Assembly: GCA_030041135.1 (NCBI GenBank)
Contig: JASHOL010000373.1
Location: 1 to 45,996 of the forward strand
Source of the DNA: Streptosporangiaceae bacterium
Lineage (GTDB): Bacteria; Actinomycetota; Actinomycetes; Streptosporangiales; Streptosporangiaceae
Direction of reading: 5' to 3'
Length of the DNA stretch: 45,996 nucleotides
Position 1 is the stretch's first letter. Each line of letters begins with the position of its first letter. Positions 8,417-15,767 of the stretch are shown piece by piece. The notes beneath the pieces were generated by a model. That model was given only the letters and a program-made list of their open reading frames with translations. It had not been told where the DNA came from and did no database searches. Both the position numbers and the translations under genes were made by a program.

Positions 8417-9256
8417 TCAGATTCCGTCGGGGCCGGACTTCAGCAGATCCAGCAGGCGGCCATACGGCACGTCCGGCCCTGAAGGCTCGGCACCCGCACG
8501 AGCCGCGATCGCGGTTGCCAGCCCCGCCGCCAGAGCCCGCCGGTAAGGCGCCGACCCAGTACTCACCCTGGCCACGCCCGCTGCCGCCAGCCGCGCCATG
8601 TCCTGCCCTGGTCGCCAGAGCACGTTCAGCGGGAGCGTGACCTGATCGGTGACGGCGGCGACGGACGCGATCTCAGGCAGCGCTGGCACGAAGACCCCGC
8701 TGGCCCCCGCGTCCTCGTACGCCTTGAGCCGCGTGATGGTTTCCGCGAGGCGGCTTTCCGGCGGTCCGGCCTGCAGCCAGTAGGTGTCAGTTCGCGCGTT
8801 GAGGAACAGGTCAGGCGCCGCGGCGACGACCGCACCGACTATCTTCGCCTGCACGTCGCGCGGCCTGAGCTCGCCGCCGGCAGCGGCATCCTCCAGGTTG
8901 ATCCCGGCGGCGCCGAGGCTCGCAAGCTCCGCGGCCAGCTCCGCCACGGCCGAGGCCTCGTCGCTGTAGCCCCCTTCCAGGTCGACCGTCACCGGCACGC
9001 GAAGCCGGGGGACGATCGCCGCAGCCAGGGCCAGGGTGAACGCGCGTCCGGTCCCGGCACCATCGACGAGGCCTGCTGCCGCGGTCACGCCGAGGCTGGT
9101 CGTACCGACAGCCGGAAATCCGGCCTCGGCCAGCAGCAGAGCGGACGCGACGTCCCAGGCGTTCGGCAGGACGAACGGCTGTCCACGCCGGTGTAGTGCC
9201 GCGAAGTTGTGCGTCCTGGCCGTCATGGCTGCGCCGTTCATGACCGGGCCGTTCAT
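8417..9256 (-). CDS. Isocitrate lyase/PEP mutase family enzyme
   Basis: TIM-barrel enzyme of the PEP mutase/isocitrate lyase superfamily (279 residues from the first ATG). Visible family blocks are NAWDVASALLLAEAGFPAVGTTS near the N-terminus, the acidic metal-binding strand VDLEGGYSD, GINLEDAA and LFLNARTD. The KKCGH catalytic loop of true isocitrate lyases is absent, so carboxyvinyl-carboxyphosphonate-type, oxaloacetate-decarboxylase-like or 2-methylisocitrate-like chemistry are all possible. The first ATG overlaps the P450 stop as ATGA. In-frame ATGs at 9241 and 9226 are alternatives. The start region contains a 15-bp tandem duplication. It is translationally coupled to the P450. Confidence 0.85.
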   Translation of the reverse strand: MNGPVMNGAAMTARTHNFAALHRRGQPFVLPNAWDVASALLLAEAGFPAVGTTSLGVTAAAGLVDGAGTGRAFTLALAAAIVPRLRVPVTVDLEGGYSDEASAVAELAAELASLGAAGINLEDAAAGGELRPRDVQAKIVGAVVAAAPDLFLNARTDTYWLQAGPPESRLAETITRLKAYEDAGASGVFVPALPEIASVAAVTDQVTLPLNVLWRPGQDMARLAAAGVARVSTGSAPYRRALAAGLATAIAARAGAEPSGPDVPYGRLLDLLKSGPDGI

Positions 9257-9262
9257 GACCGG
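9233..9262. repeat. 15-bp tandem duplication spanning P450 stop and next start
   Basis: GCCGTTCATGACCGG occurs twice in direct succession. On the coding (minus) strand it duplicates the ATG context, giving MNGPVMNG at the start of the PEP mutase-family gene. The length is a multiple of three, so the frame is kept. Confidence 0.9.
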
Positions 9263-10296
9263 GTCAACAGGACGCGCACCGGCACCCTGATATTAGGCCG
9301 CGGCTCGTAATCCACCCGCTGGGGCCTTACCGGCCGCCAGCCCTCGGCGTCGATGACGGCGATGACCTGGCGGGCGATGGCGGTGGCGTGCGCGGCTCCC
9401 GGGCATCCGTGCGGCCCGCTGCCGAAGGTGGCAGGCGCTCCCGAACCCCGCTCGGCCGTGGCCAAGAAGATCCACACCGCAGATCCAGCGGGCACGGTCA
9501 CGTCCGCGAGCCCGGCGTCGGCCGCCGCAGTCCGGCGAGTGCACTGGACCGGCGCGTCATGGCGCAGGACCTGCTCGACCCGCCGGCCGGGCGAGCGCGG
9601 ATCGCCTGGGTCGCCTGGCCCGCCGAGGACCGCCGTCCCGATCAGTGCCGCGGTCGCGTCTCTGGCCTGGAACAGGATGCTGATCGCGGCGGCCAGCAGC
9701 TCAGGATCTGCGGAGTCCAGGCACCGGGCGAACAGCGCAGCCAGTTCGTCCGCCGCCGCATCGGCCGCGCCCGCCGGCAGTTCGCGCGGCTGAAGTGCAG
9801 GGGTCAGGGCGTCGCAGAGCACGCTGGTCAGGACCGCGGCCCGGTCGGCGTCGGCCGGGGGCAGGCCGAGGCCGCGCGCAAGCACCTCGGCCGGCACCTG
9901 GCGGGCCATCGGCATGACGTCGAACGCCGATAGGCGCCGGACCAGGTAGTCGTTGACGCGGTCCGCGGTAATCGTCGTGATCCGCGGGACCGATGGCAGC
10001 AGCCGGCTCACGACTGCGCGCCTGCGGCGGTGATCCTCCCCGTCGGAGAACCTGGCCATCCTCGCGACCAGGCCGGCCGCGGCCCCTTCGGGCTGGCCGC
10101 CCGCCGGGGCGACACTCAGGGCTGGTGATGCAAGCGCGGCGGCGACCGCCCGAGGGCCGGACACAACCCAGGCTCCGCCACGCCGGTGCGTGCCCAGCGA
10201 CTGCAGTCGCCCGTGCCAGCGGCGTGGCGGCGCACTAGTGACTATGTGGTCCACCGGCAGCTCAGCCAGCAGATCTGGACGCGGCGAAGTGCTCAT
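9253..10296 (-). CDS. Cytochrome P450-like protein, shortened and lacking ExxR glutamate
   Basis: The heme-ligand loop FGSGPHGCPG is intact with C298, and SDGEDHRRRRAVVSRLL matches the C-helix WxxxR-type heme contact region, so this is a P450 relative. At 347 residues it is about 50 shorter than usual. Three features are unusual. The I-helix reads FQARDATAALIG without the canonical AGxDT. The K-helix reads VEQVLRHDAPV, so the ExxR Glu aligns to Q242. The ~15-residue meander between the last beta strand and the heme loop (usually NRDP..F.dP..F) is almost gone. It may have altered chemistry or be non-catalytic. It is divergent from the ArsR gene and coupled to the PEP mutase-family gene. Confidence 0.8.
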   Translation of the reverse strand: MSTSPRPDLLAELPVDHIVTSAPPRRWHGRLQSLGTHRRGGAWVVSGPRAVAAALASPALSVAPAGGQPEGAAAGLVARMARFSDGEDHRRRRAVVSRLLPSVPRITTITADRVNDYLVRRLSAFDVMPMARQVPAEVLARGLGLPPADADRAAVLTSVLCDALTPALQPRELPAGAADAAADELAALFARCLDSADPELLAAAISILFQARDATAALIGTAVLGGPGDPGDPRSPGRRVEQVLRHDAPVQCTRRTAAADAGLADVTVPAGSAVWIFLATAERGSGAPATFGSGPHGCPGAAHATAIARQVIAVIDAEGWRPVRPQRVDYEPRPNIRVPVRVLLTRS

Positions 10297-10391
10297 GACC
10301 GGAGCCTAGGCGCCCGATAGTGCGGTGCCGGCCGAACCATTGCGGGCCTAAGGTTGGTAACCGGTCTGACCTGCGGGTGGAAGGAGAGGCG

Positions 10392-11117
10392 ATGATCCTC
10401 TCGCCTGATTCGGTGGCGCGGTTCGCCGCCATGCTGGGCGATCGCAGCCGGGCCGCGATGTGCCTGGCGCTCATGGACGGCCGCGCATGGACGGCCGGCG
10501 AGCTCGCCCGGCACGCCGGGATCGCCCCACCCACCGCGAGCGAGCATCTCAACCAGCTTGTCCAGGCCGGCCTGCTCGCCGAGGAACGGCAGGGCAGGCA
10601 TCGCTACCTGCGGCTGGCGAGCCCGGACGTGGCCAGGCTGCTGGAGGACCTCGCGGTTGCAGCCGGGCAGCCTGCGCCGACACGTTCGCTGCACGCCGTC
10701 CGAGCGGCCGAGGACCTGGCTGCGGCCAGGACCTGCTACGACCATCTGGCCGGTGCGCTGGGAGTCTGGCTGTTCGACGCCATGGTCGCCGGCGGCCTGT
10801 TCAACACTGCCGACGGCCTGGTCCTCACTACCGCGGGCCGATCCTGGTTCACCGACCTGGCCGGGCCCGATGCGCTGCGCCCGCCTCGGTCGCGGCCACT
10901 GGCACGCGCGTGCCTTGACTGGACCGAACGCAAGCCGCACCTGGCCGGCGCGCTCGGCGCGGTGCTGCATCAGCAGCTGGTGAGCAGGTCATGGGTCCGG
11001 CCGGGCCGAGACAGCAGGGCGGTCAGGCTCACGCCCGAAGGGGAGCTGGCGATCGCTGAACTACTCGGCGCCGAGCTGCCCAGCCTCTGCGCGACAAAGC
11101 CGGCAAGCCCCATCTAG
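10392..11117 (+). CDS. ArsR/SmtB-type winged-helix regulator
   Basis: A 241-residue regulator whose first ~95 residues form a winged helix: MLGDRSRAAMCLALMDGRAWTAGELARHAGIAPPTASEHLNQLVQAGLLAEERQGRHRYLRLA. I use ATG 10392, which follows GAAGGAGAGG. The ORF track start 24 codons upstream has no support. The C-terminal ~140 residues contain a second segment with TAGRSWFTDL..LDWTERKPHLAGALGAVL, common in long actinobacterial ArsR proteins. I see no metal-binding CxC motif, so metal sensing is unlikely. It is divergent from the P450/PEP mutase-family pair across about 95 bp and is the likely regulator of that pair. Confidence 0.9.
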   Translation: MILSPDSVARFAAMLGDRSRAAMCLALMDGRAWTAGELARHAGIAPPTASEHLNQLVQAGLLAEERQGRHRYLRLASPDVARLLEDLAVAAGQPAPTRSLHAVRAAEDLAAARTCYDHLAGALGVWLFDAMVAGGLFNTADGLVLTTAGRSWFTDLAGPDALRPPRSRPLARACLDWTERKPHLAGALGAVLHQQLVSRSWVRPGRDSRAVRLTPEGELAIAELLGAELPSLCATKPASPI

Positions 11118-11572
11118 CCGGCCGCGCGACGCCCGCGGGAGTGCCCGCCTAGCTGAGCCGACGCGGAGCCCATCAATCGCGACGACGGCAAGTCTGTGGT
11201 AGATGCGAGCCAATGACCGATCCCGAGGTGCCGCTCGCAGCGCTTGTGCCCCGCTTCCGCCGTGACCGAGCAGCACCGTCGGGGGCCTGGCCGGGGTATC
11301 GGGCGACCACAGCATCCCCGGGACGGCAGCCGAACGACGGCTCAGCCAGGTCGGAAAACCGCTTGAGCCTTGCTTCCGGGTTCCCGTAGCTTTGCTGCGG
11401 CCCGTCGCAGTGAGGACAGAGGACAACACCGCATGCCTGCTCTTTAGACCTGACACCTTCCGCTCGCCTGTAGCCGACACTCCCGTCGGTTCTGCCGGGG
11501 TGCCTGTGTGCGCCCGGTCATACAGCGTCTGAGGTCGCGCGTAACCGGCCTCGTGTCAGGTCTAGAGAGCTC
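11118..11572. other. Intergenic region upstream of DUF1062 gene
   Basis: No convincing coding region. The 139-residue minus-strand ORF (11061-11480) and a 57-codon plus frame from 11213 lack domains and ribosome binding sites. The notable content is a long imperfect inverted repeat at 11439-11570, listed separately. Confidence 0.4.
11439..11570 (+). repeat. 18-bp inverted repeat (17/18) flanking 96 bp, ending at the DUF1062 ribosome binding site
   Basis: The left arm GCTCTTTAGACCTGACAC (11439-11456) is matched by the right arm GTGTCAGGTCTAGAGAGC (11553-11570), with a single mismatch. The right arm ends 2 nt before the ATG at 11573 and covers the only purine-rich stretch that could serve as ribosome binding site. 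The 96-bp loop contains a smaller hairpin, CCGAC-N6-GTCGG. It may be a translational control stem or the ends of a small MITE-like element. Confidence 0.75.
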
Positions 11573-12133
11573 ATGTCTTCACAACCTCATATTGTGCTGC
11601 GCTGGGTCGTGCGCCGGACCAGGTTGCCTAGGGTGTCGCTGCGGTGTGTGGACTGCCGGTCGGAGTCGGCCACTATCGGCGAGGGCAGGTTCCGCGTCAA
11701 CGCCAACGGCAAGCTGCTGGACATTTGGCTGCTGGTCCGCTGCGTGTCCTGCGGTCGGACGAGCAAGCTCACCGTGCACGAGCGGGCACCGGTCAGGTCC
11801 TTCGATCCGGCCGAGCTCCACGGCTACCACGTCAACGATCCGGAACTGGTGGCCTGCTGGCTGCTGGATCCGCGGCTCGCCCGCCGCAACCGCTTTACCC
11901 TGGACTGGACGGGCGCCTGGCGGTTAGACGCCCCGCCCGCGGGGTTCGTCGAGGCGTGGCCGGTCCAGGTGGAGGTCGTGTTCGAAGATCCGGTCCCGGT
12001 GCGCCCGGAACGGCTCATCGCGCAGGGGCTCGGCCTCAGCAGGAACGAGGTGCTGCGCCGGATCACGTGCGACATTCCGCTTCGCCGTCCGACGAGCGCC
12101 GGGTTCATTTTTACCGTGACAGCCGGGGACTAG
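11573..12133 (+). CDS. DUF1062 domain protein with zinc ribbon
   Basis: The 186-residue protein starts SSQPHIVLRWVVRRTRLPRVSLRC. Two CxxC pairs (C25/C28 and C57/C60) flank the block RFRVNANGKLLDIWLLVRC, which together is the signature of the DUF1062 family. These cysteines likely bind one zinc ion as a ribbon. The C-terminal part (RLIAQGLGLSRNEVLRRI) is helical and reminiscent of a small DNA- or RNA-binding motif. The family has no established function. The gene stands alone, and its start codon abuts the right arm of an 18-bp inverted repeat. Confidence 0.85.
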   Translation: MSSQPHIVLRWVVRRTRLPRVSLRCVDCRSESATIGEGRFRVNANGKLLDIWLLVRCVSCGRTSKLTVHERAPVRSFDPAELHGYHVNDPELVACWLLDPRLARRNRFTLDWTGAWRLDAPPAGFVEAWPVQVEVVFEDPVPVRPERLIAQGLGLSRNEVLRRITCDIPLRRPTSAGFIFTVTAGD

Positions 12134-12814
12134 CGGGGGAGGTAGCTGCAGCGGGCTCGTCGGGCACTTGGGGTGAAGCAGCTGGTCTGGTTGTGAGCTG
12201 GGCAGTCCAGGCGAGGAGCGGTGGCCTCCGGCTTCACGTGCTTGCAGCGTGCCGTCAACAGCCCGGCCGGGCGTCCTTGTCGGCCTGCGCTTGGGCCGCG
12301 GGGGGCCGCGTCGCCTTGGGGCCGGACACGTCTGGTGCGCTGGCGGTGGCGGCTGCGTGGATGTCTGGCCGGGCGAGCGCGGCGCCTCGAGGTGTGGGAC
12401 ACATGGGCTGGCGGAGTGGAGGGATGGTAGAGCTGGGCGCCGATGTCGCGTTCGAGGGCGCCTGAACTGGTGGATGAGTGCGGACTGGTGGGCGCCTATA
12501 TGGGCGGCGGCGGCGGCGAGAGAATGTCGCTTCTTTGTTCGCCGACAGCAGGCTGACCGAGCCCTCGCCCGCCGGCATGACCGGCCAGTCAGGAGCCCGT
12601 GACAGCCAGGGATCCGCCGCCCACCCTCCGAGCAGTGGCAGCCGGCCGACGAGCCGGAGCGCCTCGATGGCCGAGCCGGCGGCGTCGCCGACTCCCCCGG
12701 GCGGAGTTCAAAATGGCTCCGTACTCCTCGGACTTGGATGCCTAAGACGCCCGATCGGTGATGGCCAGCCTCGTGGTGGTTGATTCCGCCCACATTCTGC
12801 CCCTACAAATGATC
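12134..12814. other. 680-bp stretch without a supportable gene
   Basis: Several long ORFs overlap here on both strands (for example 11924-12793 minus and 12130-12402 minus). They show mixed-frame composition, no domains and no ribosome binding sites. I see no repeats or mobile-element ends. It may hold decayed sequence. Confidence 0.4.
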
Positions 12815-12849
12815 AAGGCCCGGCCACCGCAACCCGGCGACCAGGCCTT
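12815..12849 (-). terminator. Hairpin terminator after tRNA-Glu
   Basis: A 14-bp stem (with G-U pairs) and 7-nt loop. The arms on the minus strand are AAGGCCTGGTCGCC and GGTGGCCGGGCCTT. It begins 21 nt after the tRNA-Glu 3' end. It lacks a strong U tract, as is common in high-GC actinobacteria. Confidence 0.7.
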
Positions 12850-12869
12850 CGACCTGCTACAACCTTTCG

Positions 12870-12942
12870 TAGCCCCGACCGGATTTGAACCGGCGCTACC
12901 GCCTTGAGAGGGCGGCGTCCTGGGCCGCTAGACGACGGGGCC
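12870..12942 (-). tRNA. tRNA-Glu (anticodon CUC)
   Basis: 73-nt cloverleaf on the minus strand. The acceptor GGCCCCG pairs with CGGGGCT (one G-U) and the discriminator is A. The anticodon arm is CCGCC-CTCTCAA-GGCGG, giving anticodon CTC. The T arm reads CCGGTTCAAATCCGG. The CCA end is not encoded (the following bases are CGA). A GG-rich D arm (GTCTAGCGGCCCAGGAC) is typical of tRNA-Glu. Confidence 0.97.
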
Positions 12943-12952
12943 AAGTACTCCT

Positions 12953-13003
12953 ATTCTGCGGGTGATCCGGCTTCGCGCGGCGACCGGGGCTAACCCGCAG
13001 AAT
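12953..13003. repeat. 11-bp inverted repeat just upstream of tRNA-Glu
   Basis: ATTCTGCGGGT (12953-12963) and ACCCGCAGAAT (12993-13003) are perfect reverse complements with a 29-nt loop. The element ends 10 nt before the 5' end of tRNA-Glu. It could be the terminator of an upstream minus-strand transcript, a regulator site or a processing structure. Confidence 0.7.
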
Positions 13004-13236
13004 GGCTGGAAGACACGACCCAAGCGGGCAGCCGTTCCATCCCAGCCGGGGCTCAGGTTAGCGCACCCTGCCGGACCGCGCCAAACCGCGCTCGCCGGCC
13101 ACCCTACGCGGCCCGTCCGCTTGGCCCAGTCCCAGCCCCAAGTCAAACGCGGCCAGCCAGCCGGCCGGCCGCCATCCTGGCCGGCCCGGCCGGCTGCGCA
13201 TGCATGGCCGTCGTCAAATCTGGTAGCTGAAACTGC

Positions 13237-13524
13237 ATGTTGGCTTTCGTAGTAATTCTCCTCGTCATCGGACTCATCGCCGGGCTCGTGGCCCGCCTGC
13301 TGCTGCCAGGTCGCGACAACATCGGCATTCTCGGCACGATCGCGGTAGGCGTCGTCGGCTCGTTCGTCGGCGGGTTCTTGTGGGACCTCGTGGAATACCA
13401 CACCGTAGAGACCCACACGTTCCGCGCCGCGGGCGTTCTCGGCTCGATCGTCGGAGCGTTCGTGGTCCTGCTGCTCATGCGGGTGACCGGCCTGGAGCGC
13501 GGCCACCGCCGGCGCCGCTACTAG
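13237..13524 (+). CDS. GlsB/YeaQ/YmgE family stress-response membrane protein
   Basis: A 95-residue protein almost entirely membrane-embedded, with three hydrophobic segments: LAFVVILLVIGLIAGLVARLLL (2-23), ILGTIAVGVVGSFVGGFLW (31-49) and AAGVLGSIVGAFVVLLLMRV (64-83). It ends in a basic tail (RGHRRRRY). The G-rich IxGxxAGxxARxLLPG pattern is the transglycosylase-associated family signature. Relatives are induced by general stress in several bacteria, and the molecular role is unsettled. There is no clear ribosome binding site before ATG 13237. It ends at a bidirectional terminator shared with tRNA-Gln. Confidence 0.9.
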   Translation: MLAFVVILLVIGLIAGLVARLLLPGRDNIGILGTIAVGVVGSFVGGFLWDLVEYHTVETHTFRAAGVLGSIVGAFVVLLLMRVTGLERGHRRRRY

Positions 13525-13560
13525 CCGGGCCGGAACGTCCCCGCAGGTCACAAACACGAT

Positions 13561-13595
13561 GAAGCGCGACTGCCTGCCGCAGGCGGTCGCGCTTC
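13561..13595. terminator. Bidirectional hairpin terminator
   Basis: A 16-bp stem with one G-U pair and a 3-nt loop: GAAGCGCGACTGCCTG / CAGGCGGTCGCGCTTC. It lies between the convergent GlsB gene and tRNA-Gln and can serve both. No long T tract is present on either side. Confidence 0.8.
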
Positions 13596-13604
13596 TGCAT
13601 GTCG

Positions 13605-13676
13605 CTGGGGTACCAGGACTCGAACCTAGACTAACTGGGCCAGAACCAGTCGGGCTGCCAATTACCCCATACCCCA
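13605..13676 (-). tRNA. tRNA-Gln (anticodon CUG)
   Basis: 72-nt cloverleaf. The acceptor TGGGGTA pairs fully with TACCCCA and the discriminator is G. The anticodon arm is ACTGG-TTCTGGC-CCAGT with anticodon CTG. The T arm reads CTAGGTTCGAGTCCTGG. The first pair is U1-A72, the identity element GatCAB uses in bacteria that make Gln-tRNA by transamidation, and gatCAB is encoded in this window. CCA is not encoded. Confidence 0.97.
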
Positions 13677-13715
13677 TGGGATCCGCGCCTCCGGCCGACG
13701 CTGGCGCGCCTGTGC

Positions 13716-13745
13716 AGTGTAGCCGAACTCAGCTTCGGCAACCAA
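13716..13745 (-). promoter_or_regulatory. Promoter of tRNA-Gln
   Basis: On the minus strand TTGGTT (13745-13740), an 18-nt spacer and TACACT (13721-13716) resemble a housekeeping sigma promoter. The predicted start is about 33 nt before the mature tRNA 5' end. Confidence 0.55.
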
Positions 13746-13808
13746 CGCGATCGTCCTGGCCGCAGGCAAACACGTGCCGCCGGCCATGATCTCGGCGATG
13801 AATGGCAT

Positions 13809-13845
13809 GTAGGTACTGCTGGGCCGCCCTCGCAGCAATACCTAC
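13809..13845 (-). terminator. Hairpin after the FAH hydrolase gene
   Basis: A 13-bp stem with one G-U pair (minus-strand arms GTAGGTATTGCTG and CAGCAGTACCTAC) and an 11-nt loop lies about 80 nt downstream of the FAH stop. It separates that operon from the tRNA-Gln promoter. Confidence 0.65.
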
Positions 13846-13924
13846 TTCACACCCATGCTCAAAGTGCTGGCCCAACTCCGGGCCGGTCAGCCGAATATAT
13901 TATGATTTATCCGTATTTCGATGC

Positions 13925-14746
13925 CTAACTAGAGTCGACGACCGGGTTGGTCAGCGTGCCGATGCCGTCTACATGAACTGACACCTGGTCGCCGGCGGTC
14001 AGCGGGCCAATCCCTGCGGGCGTTCCCGTCAGCAGCACGTCGCCCGGCAGCATCGTCATGACCGCGGTGGCGTAGGTCACCAGCGCGACGATGCCGTGAA
14101 TCAACTCAGAGGTGCTGGCTTGCTGCCTGACCTCTCCGTTCACCGTCGTGGTCAGCTGAACGTCGCTTGGATCCAGCCCGGTCTCGATCCACGGACCTAG
14201 CGGGCAGAACGTGTCGAATCCCTTCGCCCGTGCCCACTGCCCATCGCTAGCCTGCAGGTCACGGGCCGTCACGTCGTTGGCGCAGGTATAGCCGAAGATC
14301 ACTTCGGGAACCCGGGCGGCGGGCACATCCCGGCAGAGTCTCCCGAACACGACCGCCAGCTCGCCCTCGAAGTCGACTCGCTTCGACAGCTGCACCGGAC
14401 GGACGATCGGGTCGCCCGGCCCGATCACGGCGGTCGACGGCTTGAGGAAGATCAAGGGCTCGGCCGGAGGCTCCGAGCCGGTCTCGCGAGCATGCTCGGC
14501 GTAGTTCCTGCCGATCGCCACGACCTTGCTAGGCAGCACCGGAGCCAGCAACCGCACATCGGCTACCTCGTGACGAGCGCCGGTGAGCTGGACATCCTCG
14601 CCAGGGCGGAAGGGGTGACCCGCGATCTCGGCGATCGTCAGATTGTCGGTGCCGTGTCCGTTCGCGGCTGCCGACGTCCCGGATCCCGAGTCGTCCACGA
14701 TCCCGTACCGGACCTCGCCATCCGCGGCGAACCTCGCAATGCGCAT
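13925..14746 (-). CDS. Fumarylacetoacetate hydrolase family protein
   Basis: A 273-residue FAH-fold enzyme. Metal-binding segments are visible in order: KVVAIGRNYAEHARETG (about 75-91), VDFEGELAVVFG (124-135) and CANDVTARDLQ (155-165), with the C-terminal GDVLLTGTPAGIGPL strand-turn. Family members hydrolyse or decarboxylate acylpyruvates and related beta-dicarbonyl compounds. The exact substrate cannot be read. Length is normal. The ATG is preceded by GGGAGAG and lies 15 nt after the DUF2630 stop, so the two form an operon. In many actinobacteria this gene sits between tRNA-Gln/Glu genes and gltX. Here the tRNAs are present, but gltX is not adjacent. Confidence 0.9.
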   Translation of the reverse strand: MRIARFAADGEVRYGIVDDSGSGTSAAANGHGTDNLTIAEIAGHPFRPGEDVQLTGARHEVADVRLLAPVLPSKVVAIGRNYAEHARETGSEPPAEPLIFLKPSTAVIGPGDPIVRPVQLSKRVDFEGELAVVFGRLCRDVPAARVPEVIFGYTCANDVTARDLQASDGQWARAKGFDTFCPLGPWIETGLDPSDVQLTTTVNGEVRQQASTSELIHGIVALVTYATAVMTMLPGDVLLTGTPAGIGPLTAGDQVSVHVDGIGTLTNPVVDSS

Positions 14747-14761
14747 CTGCTGCTCTCCCGG

Positions 14762-15007
14762 CTACTGCTGGTATCCCTCGACCTCAGAGACCGGCCGGGC
14801 GGCCGTCCCGTCCGGATCTTCCCCGAATTCGCGCCTGGCCCGGCGCTGCCGCAGCAGATCCCAGCACTGGTCGAGCGCCTCCTCGGCAGCGCTCAGCTGA
14901 GCGCGCTCCTCCGGCCCGGACAGCTCACCGGCAGCAAGCCTCTGCCGCAGATCATGCTCGGTCTTGATGAGCTCGTCGATGCGACCAAGGATGTCCTTGT
15001 CGTCCAC
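14762..15007 (-). CDS. DUF2630 family protein
   Basis: A short, charged, probably coiled-coil protein of 81 residues: DDKDILGRIDELIKTEHDLRQRL ... EEALDQCWDLLRQRRARREFGEDPD ... RPVSEVEGYQQ. The C-terminal LDQCWDLLRQRRA...VEGY motif marks the DUF2630 family, which is widespread in actinobacteria and uncharacterised. I start it at GTG 15007 rather than ATG 15031 because GGAAAGG lies 7 nt upstream of the GTG and the shorter form matches family length. It is the first gene of an operon with the FAH hydrolase and is divergent from a TetR regulator. Confidence 0.88.
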   Translation of the reverse strand: MDDKDILGRIDELIKTEHDLRQRLAAGELSGPEERAQLSAAEEALDQCWDLLRQRRARREFGEDPDGTAARPVSEVEGYQQ

Positions 15008-15138
15008 TTGATGACCTTTCCTCGCCTGCACAGGGGTGGCGCTCCGTTCATCCTTGCATTGACGGCCGGCTGGGTCGGCGACGGAGGCTACGCAGGCCGC
15101 GGACCGGCAATGTCCGACGTGCTGCGTACGTTTTATGC

Positions 15139-15693
15139 ATGCGGCTGACTCGTAATCAGATCATCGGTACTGCGATCGAGCTGATAGAACGCGACGGCGT
15201 GGCTGCCTTGTCTATGCCGGGACTCGCCTCCGAGCTTGGCTGCGGCATCGTGCCGCTGTATGACCGCGTCCCCAGCAAGGCGGCTCTGCTCGAACGCGTC
15301 GCGGCCGCGGTCATGGGCGAGATCGAGCTCGCTGTCCGGCGGGCGCGGCAGCCCGCATGGAATGACCGCGTTCGGGCCCAGGCCAGGGCGCTCCGCGACG
15401 TGGGCCGGGCGTATCCGCGGTGCACCGTGCTCGCCACCGCCCGGCCCGCCGCCTCGGGTGCGCCGCAGACTGCCGGCGAGCATGCGCTTGGGGCACTCTG
15501 CGACGCCGGCTTCGGCGGCCCGGACTCCGCGCGGATCGCGAGCACGTTCTTCGCCTATGTCCTCGGTGCGGTCCTTCGTGACGCGTGTCAGGCACCCGGT
15601 CTGCCCGGCGAGCGGAATGACGAAGATTTCGAGTTCGGGCTGGATCTCCTCCTGCGCGCCACTGCCGAGCTGTTGCCCGCCCAGGCCTCATAA
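15139..15693 (+). CDS. TetR family transcriptional regulator
   Basis: A 184-residue repressor. The N-terminal helix-turn-helix covers residues ~5-50 (RNQIIGTAIELIERDGVAALSMPGLASELGCGIVPLYDRVPSKAALLERV), ending in the usual 'LY.hv.sK..L' pattern. The rest is an all-helical ligand-binding domain of the TetR_C type (FFAYVLGAVLRDA). No ribosome binding site precedes ATG 15139. TACGTT at 15127-15132 ends 6 nt upstream, so the message may be leaderless. It is divergent from DUF2630-FAH across 131 bp and may regulate that operon. Ligand unknown. Confidence 0.9.
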   Translation: MRLTRNQIIGTAIELIERDGVAALSMPGLASELGCGIVPLYDRVPSKAALLERVAAAVMGEIELAVRRARQPAWNDRVRAQARALRDVGRAYPRCTVLATARPAASGAPQTAGEHALGALCDAGFGGPDSARIASTFFAYVLGAVLRDACQAPGLPGERNDEDFEFGLDLLLRATAELLPAQAS

Positions 15694-15767
15694 GCCGGGA
15701 ATCGGGTCGAGGACCAAGTCCCTGGAGGACCAAAAGTCGTTTGCGCCGCGCTCAGGACCGGTCGACG

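Noticed and set aside
11213-11390. Short plus-strand frame starting MTDPEVPLAALVPRF
   Set aside because: Fewer than 60 codons with no ribosome binding site or family resemblance. Codon use is only partly gene-like.
11061-11480. 139-residue minus-strand ORF after the ArsR gene
   Set aside because: No recognisable family or ribosome binding site. It overlaps the ArsR 3' end and has low-quality codon use.
11924-12793. 289-residue minus-strand ORF
   Set aside because: Mostly antisense to the DUF1062 gene and then GC-rich noncoding DNA, with no domain.
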